Positions 26,529 through 34,741 are shown, numbered from the stretch's first letter. The stretch is DNA of 64,000 bases from Halopseudomonas pelagia CL-AP6 (GCF_000410875.1 NZ_AROI01000024.1:1-64000); one strand, 5' to 3'. Translations and numbers: made by a program. The notes: generated by a model from the sequence alone, not told the origin.

Positions 26529-27526
26529 GGCAGCACCGGATTCCGGGTCACGAAGCGGGTTGTATAGACCTCCTGCAGTGAGATCTTGTCAGCATCCACC
26601 AGGTTGTTCTCCACCACCATATTCCAGGTTGCCTGCATACGCGCGTCGGTAATCACGCTGATGCCCTGCTCTGCAGCGTCGCCACCGGTGACCATGCCGC
26701 TGCTACGCAGCTGTTCGACAGCAAAGCTGAGCTGGTCAGCACTCATGCTGGGATTCTCTTTCTGGATGATCGTGTTACCGGCAGCGGGATCGGTGAGATA
26801 ATTCTTCCAGCCCTGTCTGGAGGCGTCGATGAACGCCTGCACCTGATCAGGCTGCTCGGCGATCAGCTCGTCACTGCAGGCAACAGCGTTGCCGTAGGGT
26901 GGGTAGCCCTCCTGACCGAGCGAGAACACCTTGTAGTCCGCCCCGGCATTCATCAGCGCAAACGGCTCGGAGCTCATATAGCCCTGCTGAGCCAGAGATT
27001 TATCCGCCATGAACGGCTGAATATTGAAGGTGTAGGGCCGGCTCATCGCATCAGTGAAGCCGTAACGGCTTTTCGCCCAGGGCCACCAGGATGAGTGGGC
27101 GCTGGAGGAGATCAGCACCGAGCGCCCCTTCAAATCAGCCAGCGACTCGATATCCCCGTGGGTGATTATCACCGTCGGGTCATACTGAAAGCTGCTGGCG
27201 ACCATGGTCAGCGGGATCCCCTGCTGGCGCGCCATCATGGTACCAATGTCGTCACGGATGATGCACTGCGCCTGCCCAGCGGCAAGCAGCTGTGCCGAAT
27301 TTACTTGTGGGCCACCCATTCGGATGGTGACATCCAGCCCCTTTTCGGCATACAGCCCTTCGGCTAGCGCTTGATAAAAGCCGCCGTGCTCAGCCTGGGC
27401 ATACCAGTTGGTAATGAAAGTGATCGGCGTGGCCGCCTGTACGTTGGCGCCACCGGCCGCCGCAAGCAGCGCCAGCAGTTGCGCTGTGTGTTTTATCCAA
27501 GTGCGCTTGTATCCTGTTGCATGCAT
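26525..27526 (-). CDS. NMT1/THI5-like ABC solute-binding protein
   Basis: Periplasmic solute receptor, 333 residues with a Sec signal peptide (residues 1-31, ending NVQAATP). The family marker is FITNWYAQAEHGGFYQALAEGLYAEKGLDVTIRMGG near the start of the mature protein, as in receptors for pyrimidine-like compounds. LADLKGRSVLISSSAHSSWW and GYMSSEPFALMNAGAD follow. It is the first gene of the transporter trio and lies 43 bp downstream of the amidohydrolase gene. A ring-type nitrogen compound (pyrimidine or hydantoin-like) is the inferred ligand, from family plus the RutR-like regulator; taurine or sulfonates are alternatives. Confidence 0.88.
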   Translation of the reverse strand: MHATGYKRTWIKHTAQLLALLAAAGGANVQAATPITFITNWYAQAEHGGFYQALAEGLYAEKGLDVTIRMGGPQVNSAQLLAAGQAQCIIRDDIGTMMARQQGIPLTMVASSFQYDPTVIITHGDIESLADLKGRSVLISSSAHSSWWPWAKSRYGFTDAMSRPYTFNIQPFMADKSLAQQGYMSSEPFALMNAGADYKVFSLGQEGYPPYGNAVACSDELIAEQPDQVQAFIDASRQGWKNYLTDPAAGNTIIQKENPSMSADQLSFAVEQLRSSGMVTGGDAAEQGISVITDARMQATWNMVVENNLVDADKISLQEVYTTRFVTRNPVLP

Positions 27527-27569
27527 GACTCATCTCCGGTCTTTTTGACTGTTTGAAAGATTTCGCTTT

Positions 27570-28418
27570 TCAGTTGCGTGATTCGATGTGGCCGTTGAAC
27601 TGGCTGCGCCCCCAAGACATCACCTCGCGTTCAATCCAGCGCGCTTGATGCACCTCGGTAATCGCCTGAGCCCACTGACTGCTCAGTTGTTCCAGCAACT
27701 GAGCGCCCTGCTCGGGGGTCGCGCCGGTGGGGTCTCCGACCACGCCCGTCGGACCGAAATCGCGGGCGGTCCAGGCGGCCGCCGGACGCGTGCTGGACAG
27801 CGTCGGGCAAGGAAAAGGCGGTGGGTAGTGTGCCTCGGCGCGTTCCATATGCAGGGTTTCCGGCGCCAGTTGCATCAGAATGGCGGTCTCACCATGGCCG
27901 GCGTGCATCCCCATCTGACGTTCCTGTTCGGACATAAAGCTGGTATCCACCTGCACACTCCAGGCAGAACGCGCGATGATCATGAAGTCACCGTGGCGCA
28001 GACGCAGCTCGCGTGCCGCCATCTCCAACGGCTGCGGCTGCCCGCCATGGGCGTTGACCATGATCAGTTTGCGAAAACCCGACCGGTACACCGACTCGCC
28101 GATCTCCTGGATGGTGTGCAGCAGAATCTCGCCGGTCAGCGTCACGGTGCCGGGAAAGTGCAGGTGCTCGTCGGACTTGCCGTAGGTGATCGGCGGGAGC
28201 GCGAAGGCTGGCACAACGGCCGGCAGCTTCTCCAGCGCTTTGCCAACCACGCCGGCGGCGATGATCGCGTCCGTTGCGCAGGGCATATGCGGCCCGTGCT
28301 GTTCGATCGCACCAACCGGTAGCACGATCACGGTGTTAGCCTTGTCCTCAAGAGCGTCAATATCGGTCCAGCTCAGGTAGGGCAGGAAGCGCTGTGGCGG
28401 GGTATAACCATGTAACAT
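27570..28418 (-). CDS. Creatininase-family amidohydrolase
   Basis: Metal-dependent hydrolase of the creatininase fold, acting on cyclic or linear amide bonds. Ligand motifs are VLPVGAIEQHGPHMP (Glu and His), CATDAII, MVNAHGGQ and MHAGHGETAILM. Two adjacent ATG codons occur (28421 and 28418). The ribosome site AAGGAG at 28424-28429 is only two bases from the first and five from the second, so 28418 is preferred. The first ATG overlaps the RidA stop as TAATG. Length (about 282) is normal. Family members include creatininase, MftE and ArfB-type deformylases. The substrate is not identifiable, but co-location with RidA and an NMT1-type importer suggests ring opening or deformylation of a nitrogen heterocycle. 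Confidence 0.88.
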   Translation of the reverse strand: MLHGYTPPQRFLPYLSWTDIDALEDKANTVIVLPVGAIEQHGPHMPCATDAIIAAGVVGKALEKLPAVVPAFALPPITYGKSDEHLHFPGTVTLTGEILLHTIQEIGESVYRSGFRKLIMVNAHGGQPQPLEMAARELRLRHGDFMIIARSAWSVQVDTSFMSEQERQMGMHAGHGETAILMQLAPETLHMERAEAHYPPPFPCPTLSSTRPAAAWTARDFGPTGVVGDPTGATPEQGAQLLEQLSSQWAQAITEVHQARWIEREVMSWGRSQFNGHIESRN

Positions 28419-28420
28419 CA

Positions 28421-28888
28421 TTACTCCTTGATGCCGCGCTGCGGCAGGTATGCGGTGGCTTCCACTTCAATAAGGATGTTGTCGCTGGGTAGCATGGCGC
28501 TGACCTCCACGACGGTTGAGATAGGCGGATCATCGGCAAAGAACCGCCGCCGCACCATGCTGTAACTGGGGAAGTGGTCCAGGTTGCGGAAGTACTGCAC
28601 CAGCTTGAACACATCGCTCATCTGGCCCCCTTCGCGTTCAATGATCTGGCGGATGACATCTAACACATACCAGCTCTGAGCCAGAATTGGCCCCTGCTTG
28701 ATATCGCTGGAGAACTCGCCAGTTCGACCGAGGCTGTCCGCCACCTCGGTAGGAATATCCTCAAAGCCGCGAACAATCAGGCTCCGTGCAGGATCCACGG
28801 CGATTAAGCCAGACAGAAAAATGAACTCACCCACCCGCTTGCTGGCGGCATAGCGGGCCAGCGGGGCGCCATTGGTTGCATTGGTCAT
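28421..28888 (-). CDS. RidA-family enamine/imine deaminase-like protein
   Basis: YjgF/RidA/UK114 family protein, 155 residues, longer than housekeeping RidA (about 128). Recognisable are YAASKRVGEFIFLSGLIAVDP, an insert with IPTEVADSLGRTG, VLDVIRQIIEREGG, DVFKLVQYFRNLDHF and ISTVVEVSAMLPSDNILIEVEATA. The canonical arginine of the RidA active site falls in a region that here reads PPISTVVEVS, with Val rather than the usual Arg, so reactive-imine deaminase activity may be absent or changed, as in several RidA subfamilies found in catabolic operons. Ribosome site GGAG lies upstream. Confidence 0.85.
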   Translation of the reverse strand: MTNATNGAPLARYAASKRVGEFIFLSGLIAVDPARSLIVRGFEDIPTEVADSLGRTGEFSSDIKQGPILAQSWYVLDVIRQIIEREGGQMSDVFKLVQYFRNLDHFPSYSMVRRRFFADDPPISTVVEVSAMLPSDNILIEVEATAYLPQRGIKE

Positions 28889-28952
28889 CAGTTACTCCAT
28901 GGGTCATTGATCGTTTGTATGCCTATCCGAGGACGCTTTGCAGGAGCCACGC

Positions 28953-29888
28953 TCAGAGCGCCAGCGTCAAACGAGGAGACCGGCAACCACCGCAGCAGAC
29001 CGCCATGTACTCGCACCGGTCCTCCTCATCCAGGCACTGATCACCATGCACCGGCTCACCGTCGCGCCAGGGCACCACGCAGCTGCCACAGATGCCCTGT
29101 TCGCAGGCGGTGTCAACCTGCACGCCTGCCTGCCTGAGCGCGGCAATGATGGAACTGCCGGCCGATACTTCGAGCATAAGATCGCTTTCGCTCAGGTACA
29201 GCTGAAAGCCGGACTCCACCCGTACCTCACTGCCGGAAAACGCCTCTTCGTGCCATTGCACCGCTGGCAACAGCGCACATTGATCGCGCACGCGCGCCAT
29301 CAGCCCCTCAGGGCCGCAGCAGTAAACATGTGTGCTTGCAGGCAACGCTGCCAACCGCGTCGGAAGATCCAACTGCTCGCGTGGTGACTGGACCACATCA
29401 ACCGGCCATCCGCTGGTATTGAGCTGCGCGGCAAAGGGCCAGGCCCCACGGCTGGAGGCGGCCACAACAAATGTAAATGGCTGCTGGCGAGCACTGAGTT
29501 CATACGCCATGGCAATCAGCGGCGTCAGTCCGACGCCGCCGCCCACCAGCAGGTGGTGGGCGGCATCGCTGGCAAGAGCGAATAGATTGCTGGGGGTGCT
29601 GACGGCAAGTTCTACGCCGGGCTGCGCCATCTGGTGCAGTATCTGCGAGCCACCCCGCCCATCGAGCTCCAGCTTCACAGCCACCTCGTAATGGCCGCGC
29701 TGCGCCGGGTCGCTGCACAGGGAATAGGCACGCCGGTACTGTTCGTTGATCTGGATCTGAACATGCGCACCGGCACGGAATGCGGGCAGCATGGTGCCAT
29801 CGGGTCGCTGCAAGCGGAGCCGCATGACATCGGGCGTCAACATGTCGCGCGAGGTGATGCACAAGGGGTAGAATTCAGTAGAAAACAT
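28953..29888 (-). CDS. PDR/VanB-family flavin and 2Fe-2S oxidoreductase
   Basis: Reductase with an FMN-binding domain, an NAD domain and a C-terminal plant-type ferredoxin domain, as in phthalate dioxygenase reductase and VanB. Motifs are FRAGAHVQIQINEQYRRAYSLCSDP (flavin), LVGGGVGLTPLIAMAYEL (NAD) and CEQGICGSCVVPWRDGEP plus a later Cys in MAVCCGGC (iron-sulfur ligands). Start 29888 (MFSTEF) aligns with the family. A GTG at 29912 would lie inside the inverted repeat upstream. Such reductases normally feed a Rieske oxygenase, but none is encoded in this window. It is the first structural gene after the RutR-like regulator. Confidence 0.9.
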   Translation of the reverse strand: MFSTEFYPLCITSRDMLTPDVMRLRLQRPDGTMLPAFRAGAHVQIQINEQYRRAYSLCSDPAQRGHYEVAVKLELDGRGGSQILHQMAQPGVELAVSTPSNLFALASDAAHHLLVGGGVGLTPLIAMAYELSARQQPFTFVVAASSRGAWPFAAQLNTSGWPVDVVQSPREQLDLPTRLAALPASTHVYCCGPEGLMARVRDQCALLPAVQWHEEAFSGSEVRVESGFQLYLSESDLMLEVSAGSSIIAALRQAGVQVDTACEQGICGSCVVPWRDGEPVHGDQCLDEEDRCEYMAVCCGGCRSPRLTLAL

Positions 29889-29893
29889 AATCA

Positions 29894-29918
29894 GACCAAA
29901 TAGATTGTACACTTGGTC
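29894..29918 (-). promoter_or_regulatory. Candidate operator for the RutR-like regulator
   Basis: Perfect 6-bp inverted repeat GACCAA (29894-29899) and TTGGTC (29913-29918) with a 13-base spacer, sitting between the reductase start and the tetR stop. Read on the minus strand it begins TTTGACCAAG, and its arms resemble the TTGACCA/TGGTCAA half-sites known for RutR, although RutR sites have a much shorter spacer. A -10-like TACAAT (minus strand, 29905-29910) lies inside the repeat, so binding would occlude a promoter. No -35 of good quality is visible. Confidence 0.5.
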
Positions 29919-29993
29919 AAACTAAATGCATAACGCATGCCACCCGACACCGCCGAGCGTGCATATAACGTGGAGAAAGTATTTTTAAACGCG

Positions 29994-30620
29994 TTAGTCG
30001 GAGCTCAGACCAGCCCCCAGCAGAACGAACCTGATCAGTTCCTGTTCGATATTACTACGCACCGTCGACTCAGTCAGCGATGCCTCCAGCAGCAGCTCCG
30101 CCTGCAGCCTGTAATCAGAGTAGTACTGGGTCAGAGCCCATATGTGCATGATCAGAAGGCGGCCGTCCAACGGACGCAGCTCGCCCCGTTGAACCCAGCT
30201 ATCGATCTTGGAAACCTTGGCATGGGTGGCCTCCATCGCTCCGGGCCAGTAGGCCTCCAAGCGCGCGCCGCCACTGAGGATCTCCATGGTGAAAATGCGT
30301 GAAAGCTCGGGATTCTCCAGCGCATAGTCCAACTTCAGGCGCACAAACTCACCCAGCGCCTCACGCGGTAGCAGTTCGGGCGATGCATCAAAGGTGAAGA
30401 AGCCGCGCCAGCTGTCGAGCACCTTGCCTAACACCTGCGAGTAAAGCGCCTCCTTGTCCTCGATGTAGTAGTGCAGTTGCGACTTTTTGAGCTGTGCACG
30501 CTCAGCAATCGCCTGCGTAGAAGCGCCCTGAAAACCGTGCTGGCTGAATTCGACAACAGCCGCATCCAGAATCTTGCGCATTATTTCCTGACGGCTCTGT
30601 TTGGAGCGCTCGGTTCGCAT
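29994..30620 (-). CDS. TetR-family regulator, RutR-like
   Basis: Transcriptional repressor of the TetR family, RutR/YcdC type. The N-terminal HTH reads ILDAAVVEFSQHGFQGASTQAIAERAQLKKSQLHYYIEDKEALY. The ligand-binding domain keeps the RutR pattern ALGEFVRLKLDYALENPELSRIFTMEIL and LLIMHIWALTQYYSDY. RutR senses uracil/thymine, so a pyrimidine-like inducer is inferred. Start is given as ATG 30620; an in-frame GTG at 30635 would add five residues. It is co-oriented with the catabolic genes and 105 bp upstream of the reductase, with a candidate operator in that gap. Confidence 0.87.
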   Translation of the reverse strand: MRTERSKQSRQEIMRKILDAAVVEFSQHGFQGASTQAIAERAQLKKSQLHYYIEDKEALYSQVLGKVLDSWRGFFTFDASPELLPREALGEFVRLKLDYALENPELSRIFTMEILSGGARLEAYWPGAMEATHAKVSKIDSWVQRGELRPLDGRLLIMHIWALTQYYSDYRLQAELLLEASLTESTVRSNIEQELIRFVLLGAGLSSD

Positions 30621-30758
30621 GTCTACTTTTGCCACTTTTGCACCATTTCAGTGAATTACAGACTCCATTCGCACCATGGCGAGGCGAAACATCATTCGCA
30701 GAGGAATCAGGCTGGCGATATCCTACCGTGCCTGAGCACAGAGCATAACCGGAAACGA

Positions 30759-30793
30759 AAAAGGGCCGCACACCTAAGGCATGCAGCCCTTTT
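30759..30793 (-). terminator. Rho-independent terminator of the BCCT gene
   Basis: Stem AAAAGGGC (30759-30766) pairing with GCCCTTTT (30786-30793), extended inside by GCA/TGC after one mismatch, just past the BCCT transporter stop codon at 30809 on the minus strand. Read on that strand it ends in a T-rich run, as expected for intrinsic termination. Confidence 0.8.
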
Positions 30794-30808
30794 CTCAGTT
30801 AGCCCGAT

Positions 30809-32476
30809 TCAGCGTGGCTCGCTCATCAACCCCTTGACGATGGAGACGCACCCGACTAGCAGTACCAGGGTGAAAGGTAAGCCGGTGGACACCGCCATGG
30901 CCTGCAACGCCACCAGACCGCCCCCGAGCAGCAGTGCAATCGCAATTACGCCCTCGATAATCACCCAGAACACGCGCTGAGGCACCGGCGCATTGACCTT
31001 GCCGCCTGCGGTGATGGTATCGATCACCAGGGAGCCGGAATCTGATGAAGTGATGAAGAAAACAATCACCAGGATAATCCCGATAAACGAGGTTATCTCC
31101 GCCAACGGCAGTTCACCGAGCATTGCAAAGAGCTGTAGCTCAAGCGCCGCGTCCTGCACGCCGGTAAATCCGTCGTTAACGAACTGACCGATGCCCGTGC
31201 CGCCAAAGGCCGTCATCCACAACACTGACACCAGCGAAGGCACCAGCAACACCGCAATCAGAAACTCGCGCACGGTACGGCCACGGCTGACCCGGGCGAT
31301 AAACATACCGACAAAAGGCGACCAACTGATCCACCAGGCCCAGTAGAACGCCGTCCAGCCCTGGCTAAAGTTGGCATCTTCACGACCGATCGGGTTGGAC
31401 AGTGCCGGCAGATGTTGGAGGTAAGAACCCAGGTTGGTAAAGAACCCGGTGAGGATCGCCAGCGTCGGGCCAACAATAATAACAAAGCCCAACAACAGGA
31501 TCGCCAGCACCATGTTCAATTGCGACAGGCGCTTCACGCCCTTGTCCAGGCCCGCCAGCACAGACATCAGGGCAATGGCCGTAATGCCGATAATCAGCAG
31601 CACCTTGGACATATCCGTGGCAGCAATACCGAACAGGTGATCTATCCCGCCGGCGGCTTGCTCCGCGCCAATACCCAGCGAGGTGGCCAAACCAAACAGC
31701 GTGGCAAACACCGCAAGAATATCGATCACGTGACCAGGCCAGCCCCAGACCCGCTCACCCAGAATCGGATAAAAGATAGAGCGGATGCTCAGCGGTAGCC
31801 CTTTATTGAATGAAAACAGCGCCAGCGCCAACGCGACAATCGCGTAAATCGCCCAAGGATGCAGACCCCAATGGAAGATCGTTGCGGCCATGCCCAAGCT
31901 GGCAGCCGCCTGTGCATCGCCCGCCGCGCCAGCTAAAGGCGCCCAATCGGTACGCAGGCCGTCTTCGCCAATAGCTACACCGCCCATGGATGCCGAGAAA
32001 TGCGACATGGGTTCGGATACGCCATAGAACATCAGGCCGATGCCCATACCGGCGGCAAACAGCATGCTGAACCAGCCCATATAGGAGTGATCCGGCTTGG
32101 CGTCCATACCGCCCAGGCGCACCTTGCCTAGCGGCGAGACGATCAGGACCAGACAGAGAACGACGAATACGTTAGCGGCAGCAAGAAAAAACCAGGCCAG
32201 ATTGCCGGTCAGCCAGTCACGGATCGCATTGAAGATGGGCGCAACTTCATTCTGCAGTGCCAGCGTGATGATCACGAAAGCGATAATGGTCAGGGCTGAA
32301 ATGCTGAAGACTTTGCCGTGAATATCCAGCGCAAAGGAAAACTGCCCTTTGATATTATCCTGGCCAATGACGTAATCGGTATCAATCAGAGTGGACTCGC
32401 CCGAGGGCGCTGGAATGGCGTCCACGGCGGGTTTTTCCGGCTCTATACCGGTATTTGAAGAGGGATCTTTAGCCAT
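30809..32476 (-). CDS. BCCT-family betaine/choline/carnitine transporter
   Basis: Secondary transporter for quaternary-ammonium osmolytes with 12 predicted TM helices. Start 32476 (MAKDPSSNTG) has AGGAG upstream; the longer frame from 32533 adds a cysteine-rich tail that looks untranslated. The N-terminal hydrophilic tail is about 60 residues. Family motifs are GMGIGLMFYGVSEPMSHF and the signature FYWAWWISWSPFVGMFIARVSRG with its tryptophan cluster, then FITSSDSGSLVIDTI. Length of about 555 residues lacks the long C-terminal osmosensory tail seen in BetP/BetT types. Glycine betaine is the likeliest substrate, but choline and carnitine cannot be excluded. Confidence 0.93.
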   Translation of the reverse strand: MAKDPSSNTGIEPEKPAVDAIPAPSGESTLIDTDYVIGQDNIKGQFSFALDIHGKVFSISALTIIAFVIITLALQNEVAPIFNAIRDWLTGNLAWFFLAAANVFVVLCLVLIVSPLGKVRLGGMDAKPDHSYMGWFSMLFAAGMGIGLMFYGVSEPMSHFSASMGGVAIGEDGLRTDWAPLAGAAGDAQAAASLGMAATIFHWGLHPWAIYAIVALALALFSFNKGLPLSIRSIFYPILGERVWGWPGHVIDILAVFATLFGLATSLGIGAEQAAGGIDHLFGIAATDMSKVLLIIGITAIALMSVLAGLDKGVKRLSQLNMVLAILLLGFVIIVGPTLAILTGFFTNLGSYLQHLPALSNPIGREDANFSQGWTAFYWAWWISWSPFVGMFIARVSRGRTVREFLIAVLLVPSLVSVLWMTAFGGTGIGQFVNDGFTGVQDAALELQLFAMLGELPLAEITSFIGIILVIVFFITSSDSGSLVIDTITAGGKVNAPVPQRVFWVIIEGVIAIALLLGGGLVALQAMAVSTGLPFTLVLLVGCVSIVKGLMSEPR

Positions 32477-32700
32477 CGAAGGTCTTGCTCCTGAGTGAAG
32501 GAGGCCGATTACACAAGCACCAACACAGGACAAGATTACGGTTTCTTGGCCAGCCTGGTGTGCTACTCAACCATGCTTGACGGAGAACCGGCAAAGACTA
32601 CCGATCAACAGCCATTCGGCGACATTCGTCACCAATAAGCTGCCATGATAGCGATTTCTGGAACATTATGGAAACGCCTCTGTCCCACCACGTCTTGCCG

Positions 32701-32889
32701 CTAGCTGGCCGATTGCAGAATGGCCAGCGCTTGCCGGGCTGAGTAGCCATAACTTTGCATCAGTGCCTTGAGCTCATCATTAAACGCCAGCTCCCGTTGC
32801 AAGCCAGTATCCTGCTTCATATTTTCCAGTTGGGCCAATTGCTGCGCAAGCATGCGCTCTGCGGCCCGAAACTCAGCTAGATTGGTCAT
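32701..32889 (-). CDS. Truncated MvaT-like protein, oligomerisation domain only
   Basis: A 62-residue protein matching the N-terminal half of MvaT/MvaU, the pseudomonad H-NS functional analogues. The pattern EFRAAERMLAQQLAQLENM, QDTGLQRELAFNDELKALM, QSYGYSARQALAIL parallels the MvaT coiled-coil oligomerisation domain, including the LxxELxFxxxLxxLMxxY core. The C-terminal DNA-binding domain (about 60 residues with the AT-pincer motif) is absent. The TAG stop is followed in frame by sequence unlike MvaT, so this is not a simple point nonsense mutation. By analogy to H-NST-type proteins it could co-oligomerise with and antagonise full-length MvaT. A 7-bp inverted repeat GCTGGCC/GGCCAGC spans the 3' end (32704-32728). 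Confidence 0.78.
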   Translation of the reverse strand: MTNLAEFRAAERMLAQQLAQLENMKQDTGLQRELAFNDELKALMQSYGYSARQALAILQSAS

Positions 32890-32985
32890 AAACTACCTTC
32901 AAGATATTAAGAAATGCCTATGCTGATTCTACATCATAGTCTCAGGCATTAGACGTGTCCTTGCGCAAAGGTTAGCCTGTTAAAC

Positions 32986-34737
32986 ATGCTAAAACCTCTC
33001 TCTAGGACCGCCCTCAACCGACTGACCCGCTGGCTGAGCATCAGTTGCTTGGCTTTTCTTACCGGTTGCAGCGGCAGCGATCCGGCCACGCCCACCTTGA
33101 CCAGCCAACCGATGGAAGCGCGGCAGGCCGATCAGATAATGATTGCTGCCGCTCATCCATTGGCAGTCGAGGCCGGGCTTGAAGTATTGCGCGAAGGCGG
33201 TCATGCCGTGGATGCCGCCATTGCGGTGCAGATGGTCCTGGGGTTTATTGAGTCTCCAGAGACGGGCCTGGGCGGCGGTGGCTTTTTGTTATTGCATCAG
33301 GTCGATTACCACCATCCGGTTATCTACGACGGGCGCGAGACTGCACCTGCTGCGGCGCAAGCCGACCGTTTTCAATGGATGGGCATGCAGCTTCCGCTGG
33401 CCGCGGCTATTCCCAGTGGCGCCTCAATTGGCGTACCCGGATTGGTCTCCATGCTCGCCATGGCCCATAAGGAGCATGGCCGGTTACCCTGGGCCCGATT
33501 ACTCGCGCCCGCCATCAAGCTGGCCGATGAAGGCCTGCCGATGCCCCTGCGCCTGCAAAAACAGATCGCGTCCGATGCCTCCTTGCGACTATTCAGTGAC
33601 ACGCGCAGCTACTATCGCCAGCAAGCTGGCGCAGAGCGGCCAAGACTGCAAAACCCGGCATTGGCCGCGACCCTGCGCCAGTTAGCCGAGCAGGGCCCGC
33701 AGGCTTTCTACCAGGGACCCATCGCCGAGAAGCTGATAGCGCGGGTAACCAAGGCTCGCTGGGGCGGGAGTGACATGACCATCACCGACCTGAACAGTTA
33801 CACCGCGTTAAAGCGCGACGCCGTATGCGCCCCTTACCGGGAGTGGACCCTATGCGGCGCCCCGCCACCATCGTCCGGCGGCATCACGGTATTGCAGATC
33901 ATGGGCATACTTGAACATTTTGACCTGGGCTCGCTGAAACCCGGCAGCCCGGAAGCACTGCACCTGGTGAGCGAGGCCAGCCGCCTAGCCTTTGCTGATC
34001 GCAACACCTACATCGGCGATCCAGATTTTGTCGAGGTGCCAACCCATGCGCTGCTGGACCGCGACTACCTGCAACAGCGCGCCTTGCTGATCAATCCGCA
34101 ACAGGCACTGGCCAACATCCACCCCGGCGAGCCTGGCAAGCGCGTGGAAATGCGCGAGTTCGAGCTGGCCCCCGATGCGCAGGAGCGCGGAACTTCGCAC
34201 TTCAGCATCGTCGACGCCCAAGGCAACCTGCTAGCCTTAACCAGCTCGAACGAAGCGCCCTTCGGCAGCCGTATGCTGAGCCAAGGGTTTGTGTTGAATA
34301 ACCAACTGACCGACTTTAGCTTTGATCCCCAACTAGGACAAAAGCCCCATCCCAATGCGGTCGCCGGTGGCAAGCGGCCGCGCAGTTCGATGGCACCCAT
34401 AGTCGTTCTCGATGCCAATGGCGAGCCGCGCCTGGTGATAGGATCACGTGGCGGTAGCCGGATCATCGGTTACCTAGTCAAAGCGCTCATCGGCGTACTC
34501 GATTGGGAGCTGGATGTGCAGGATGCTATCGCGCTGCCAAACCACCTAGACCGTGGACTCGGTCTTGAAATAGAAGCAGGCACTGTGCTGGAACAACAGC
34601 AATCGGCGCTTACCCGCTTGGGCCACAAGGTTCAGGTAGTGCCGATGACCAGCGGCCTGCATGGCATAGAGCGCGTCGATGGCCGATGGCGCGGCGCGGC
34701 AGACCCGCGACTGGATGGCGTAGCATTGGGTGAATAA
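32986..34737 (+). CDS. ggt: Gamma-glutamyltransferase, lipoprotein form
   Basis: N-terminal nucleophile hydrolase that cleaves or transfers gamma-glutamyl groups, probably outside the cytoplasm. A lipoprotein signal ends LAFLTGC (Cys28). The large-subunit part shows IMIAAAHPLAVEAGLEVLREGG, DAAIAVQMVLGFIESPETGLGGGGF and DGRETAPAAA. The autocleavage/catalytic threonine is Thr403 in ERGTSHFSIVD. The small subunit contains SSNEAPFGSRMLSQGFVLNNQLTDFS, GKRPRSSMAPIVV and GSRGGSRIIGY. Length 583 is typical. It is followed by two genes of gamma-glutamyl/amide chemistry, which makes it more than a lone glutathione-recycling enzyme. Confidence 0.95.
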   Translation: MLKPLSRTALNRLTRWLSISCLAFLTGCSGSDPATPTLTSQPMEARQADQIMIAAAHPLAVEAGLEVLREGGHAVDAAIAVQMVLGFIESPETGLGGGGFLLLHQVDYHHPVIYDGRETAPAAAQADRFQWMGMQLPLAAAIPSGASIGVPGLVSMLAMAHKEHGRLPWARLLAPAIKLADEGLPMPLRLQKQIASDASLRLFSDTRSYYRQQAGAERPRLQNPALAATLRQLAEQGPQAFYQGPIAEKLIARVTKARWGGSDMTITDLNSYTALKRDAVCAPYREWTLCGAPPPSSGGITVLQIMGILEHFDLGSLKPGSPEALHLVSEASRLAFADRNTYIGDPDFVEVPTHALLDRDYLQQRALLINPQQALANIHPGEPGKRVEMREFELAPDAQERGTSHFSIVDAQGNLLALTSSNEAPFGSRMLSQGFVLNNQLTDFSFDPQLGQKPHPNAVAGGKRPRSSMAPIVVLDANGEPRLVIGSRGGSRIIGYLVKALIGVLDWELDVQDAIALPNHLDRGLGLEIEAGTVLEQQQSALTRLGHKVQVVPMTSGLHGIERVDGRWRGAADPRLDGVALGE

Positions 34738-34741
34738 ACCA

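Noticed and set aside
32704-32728. Inverted repeat GCTGGCC/GGCCAGC as a terminator of the MvaT-like gene
   Set aside because: It overlaps the last codons and has no following T-run on the coding strand; recorded as a repeat only.
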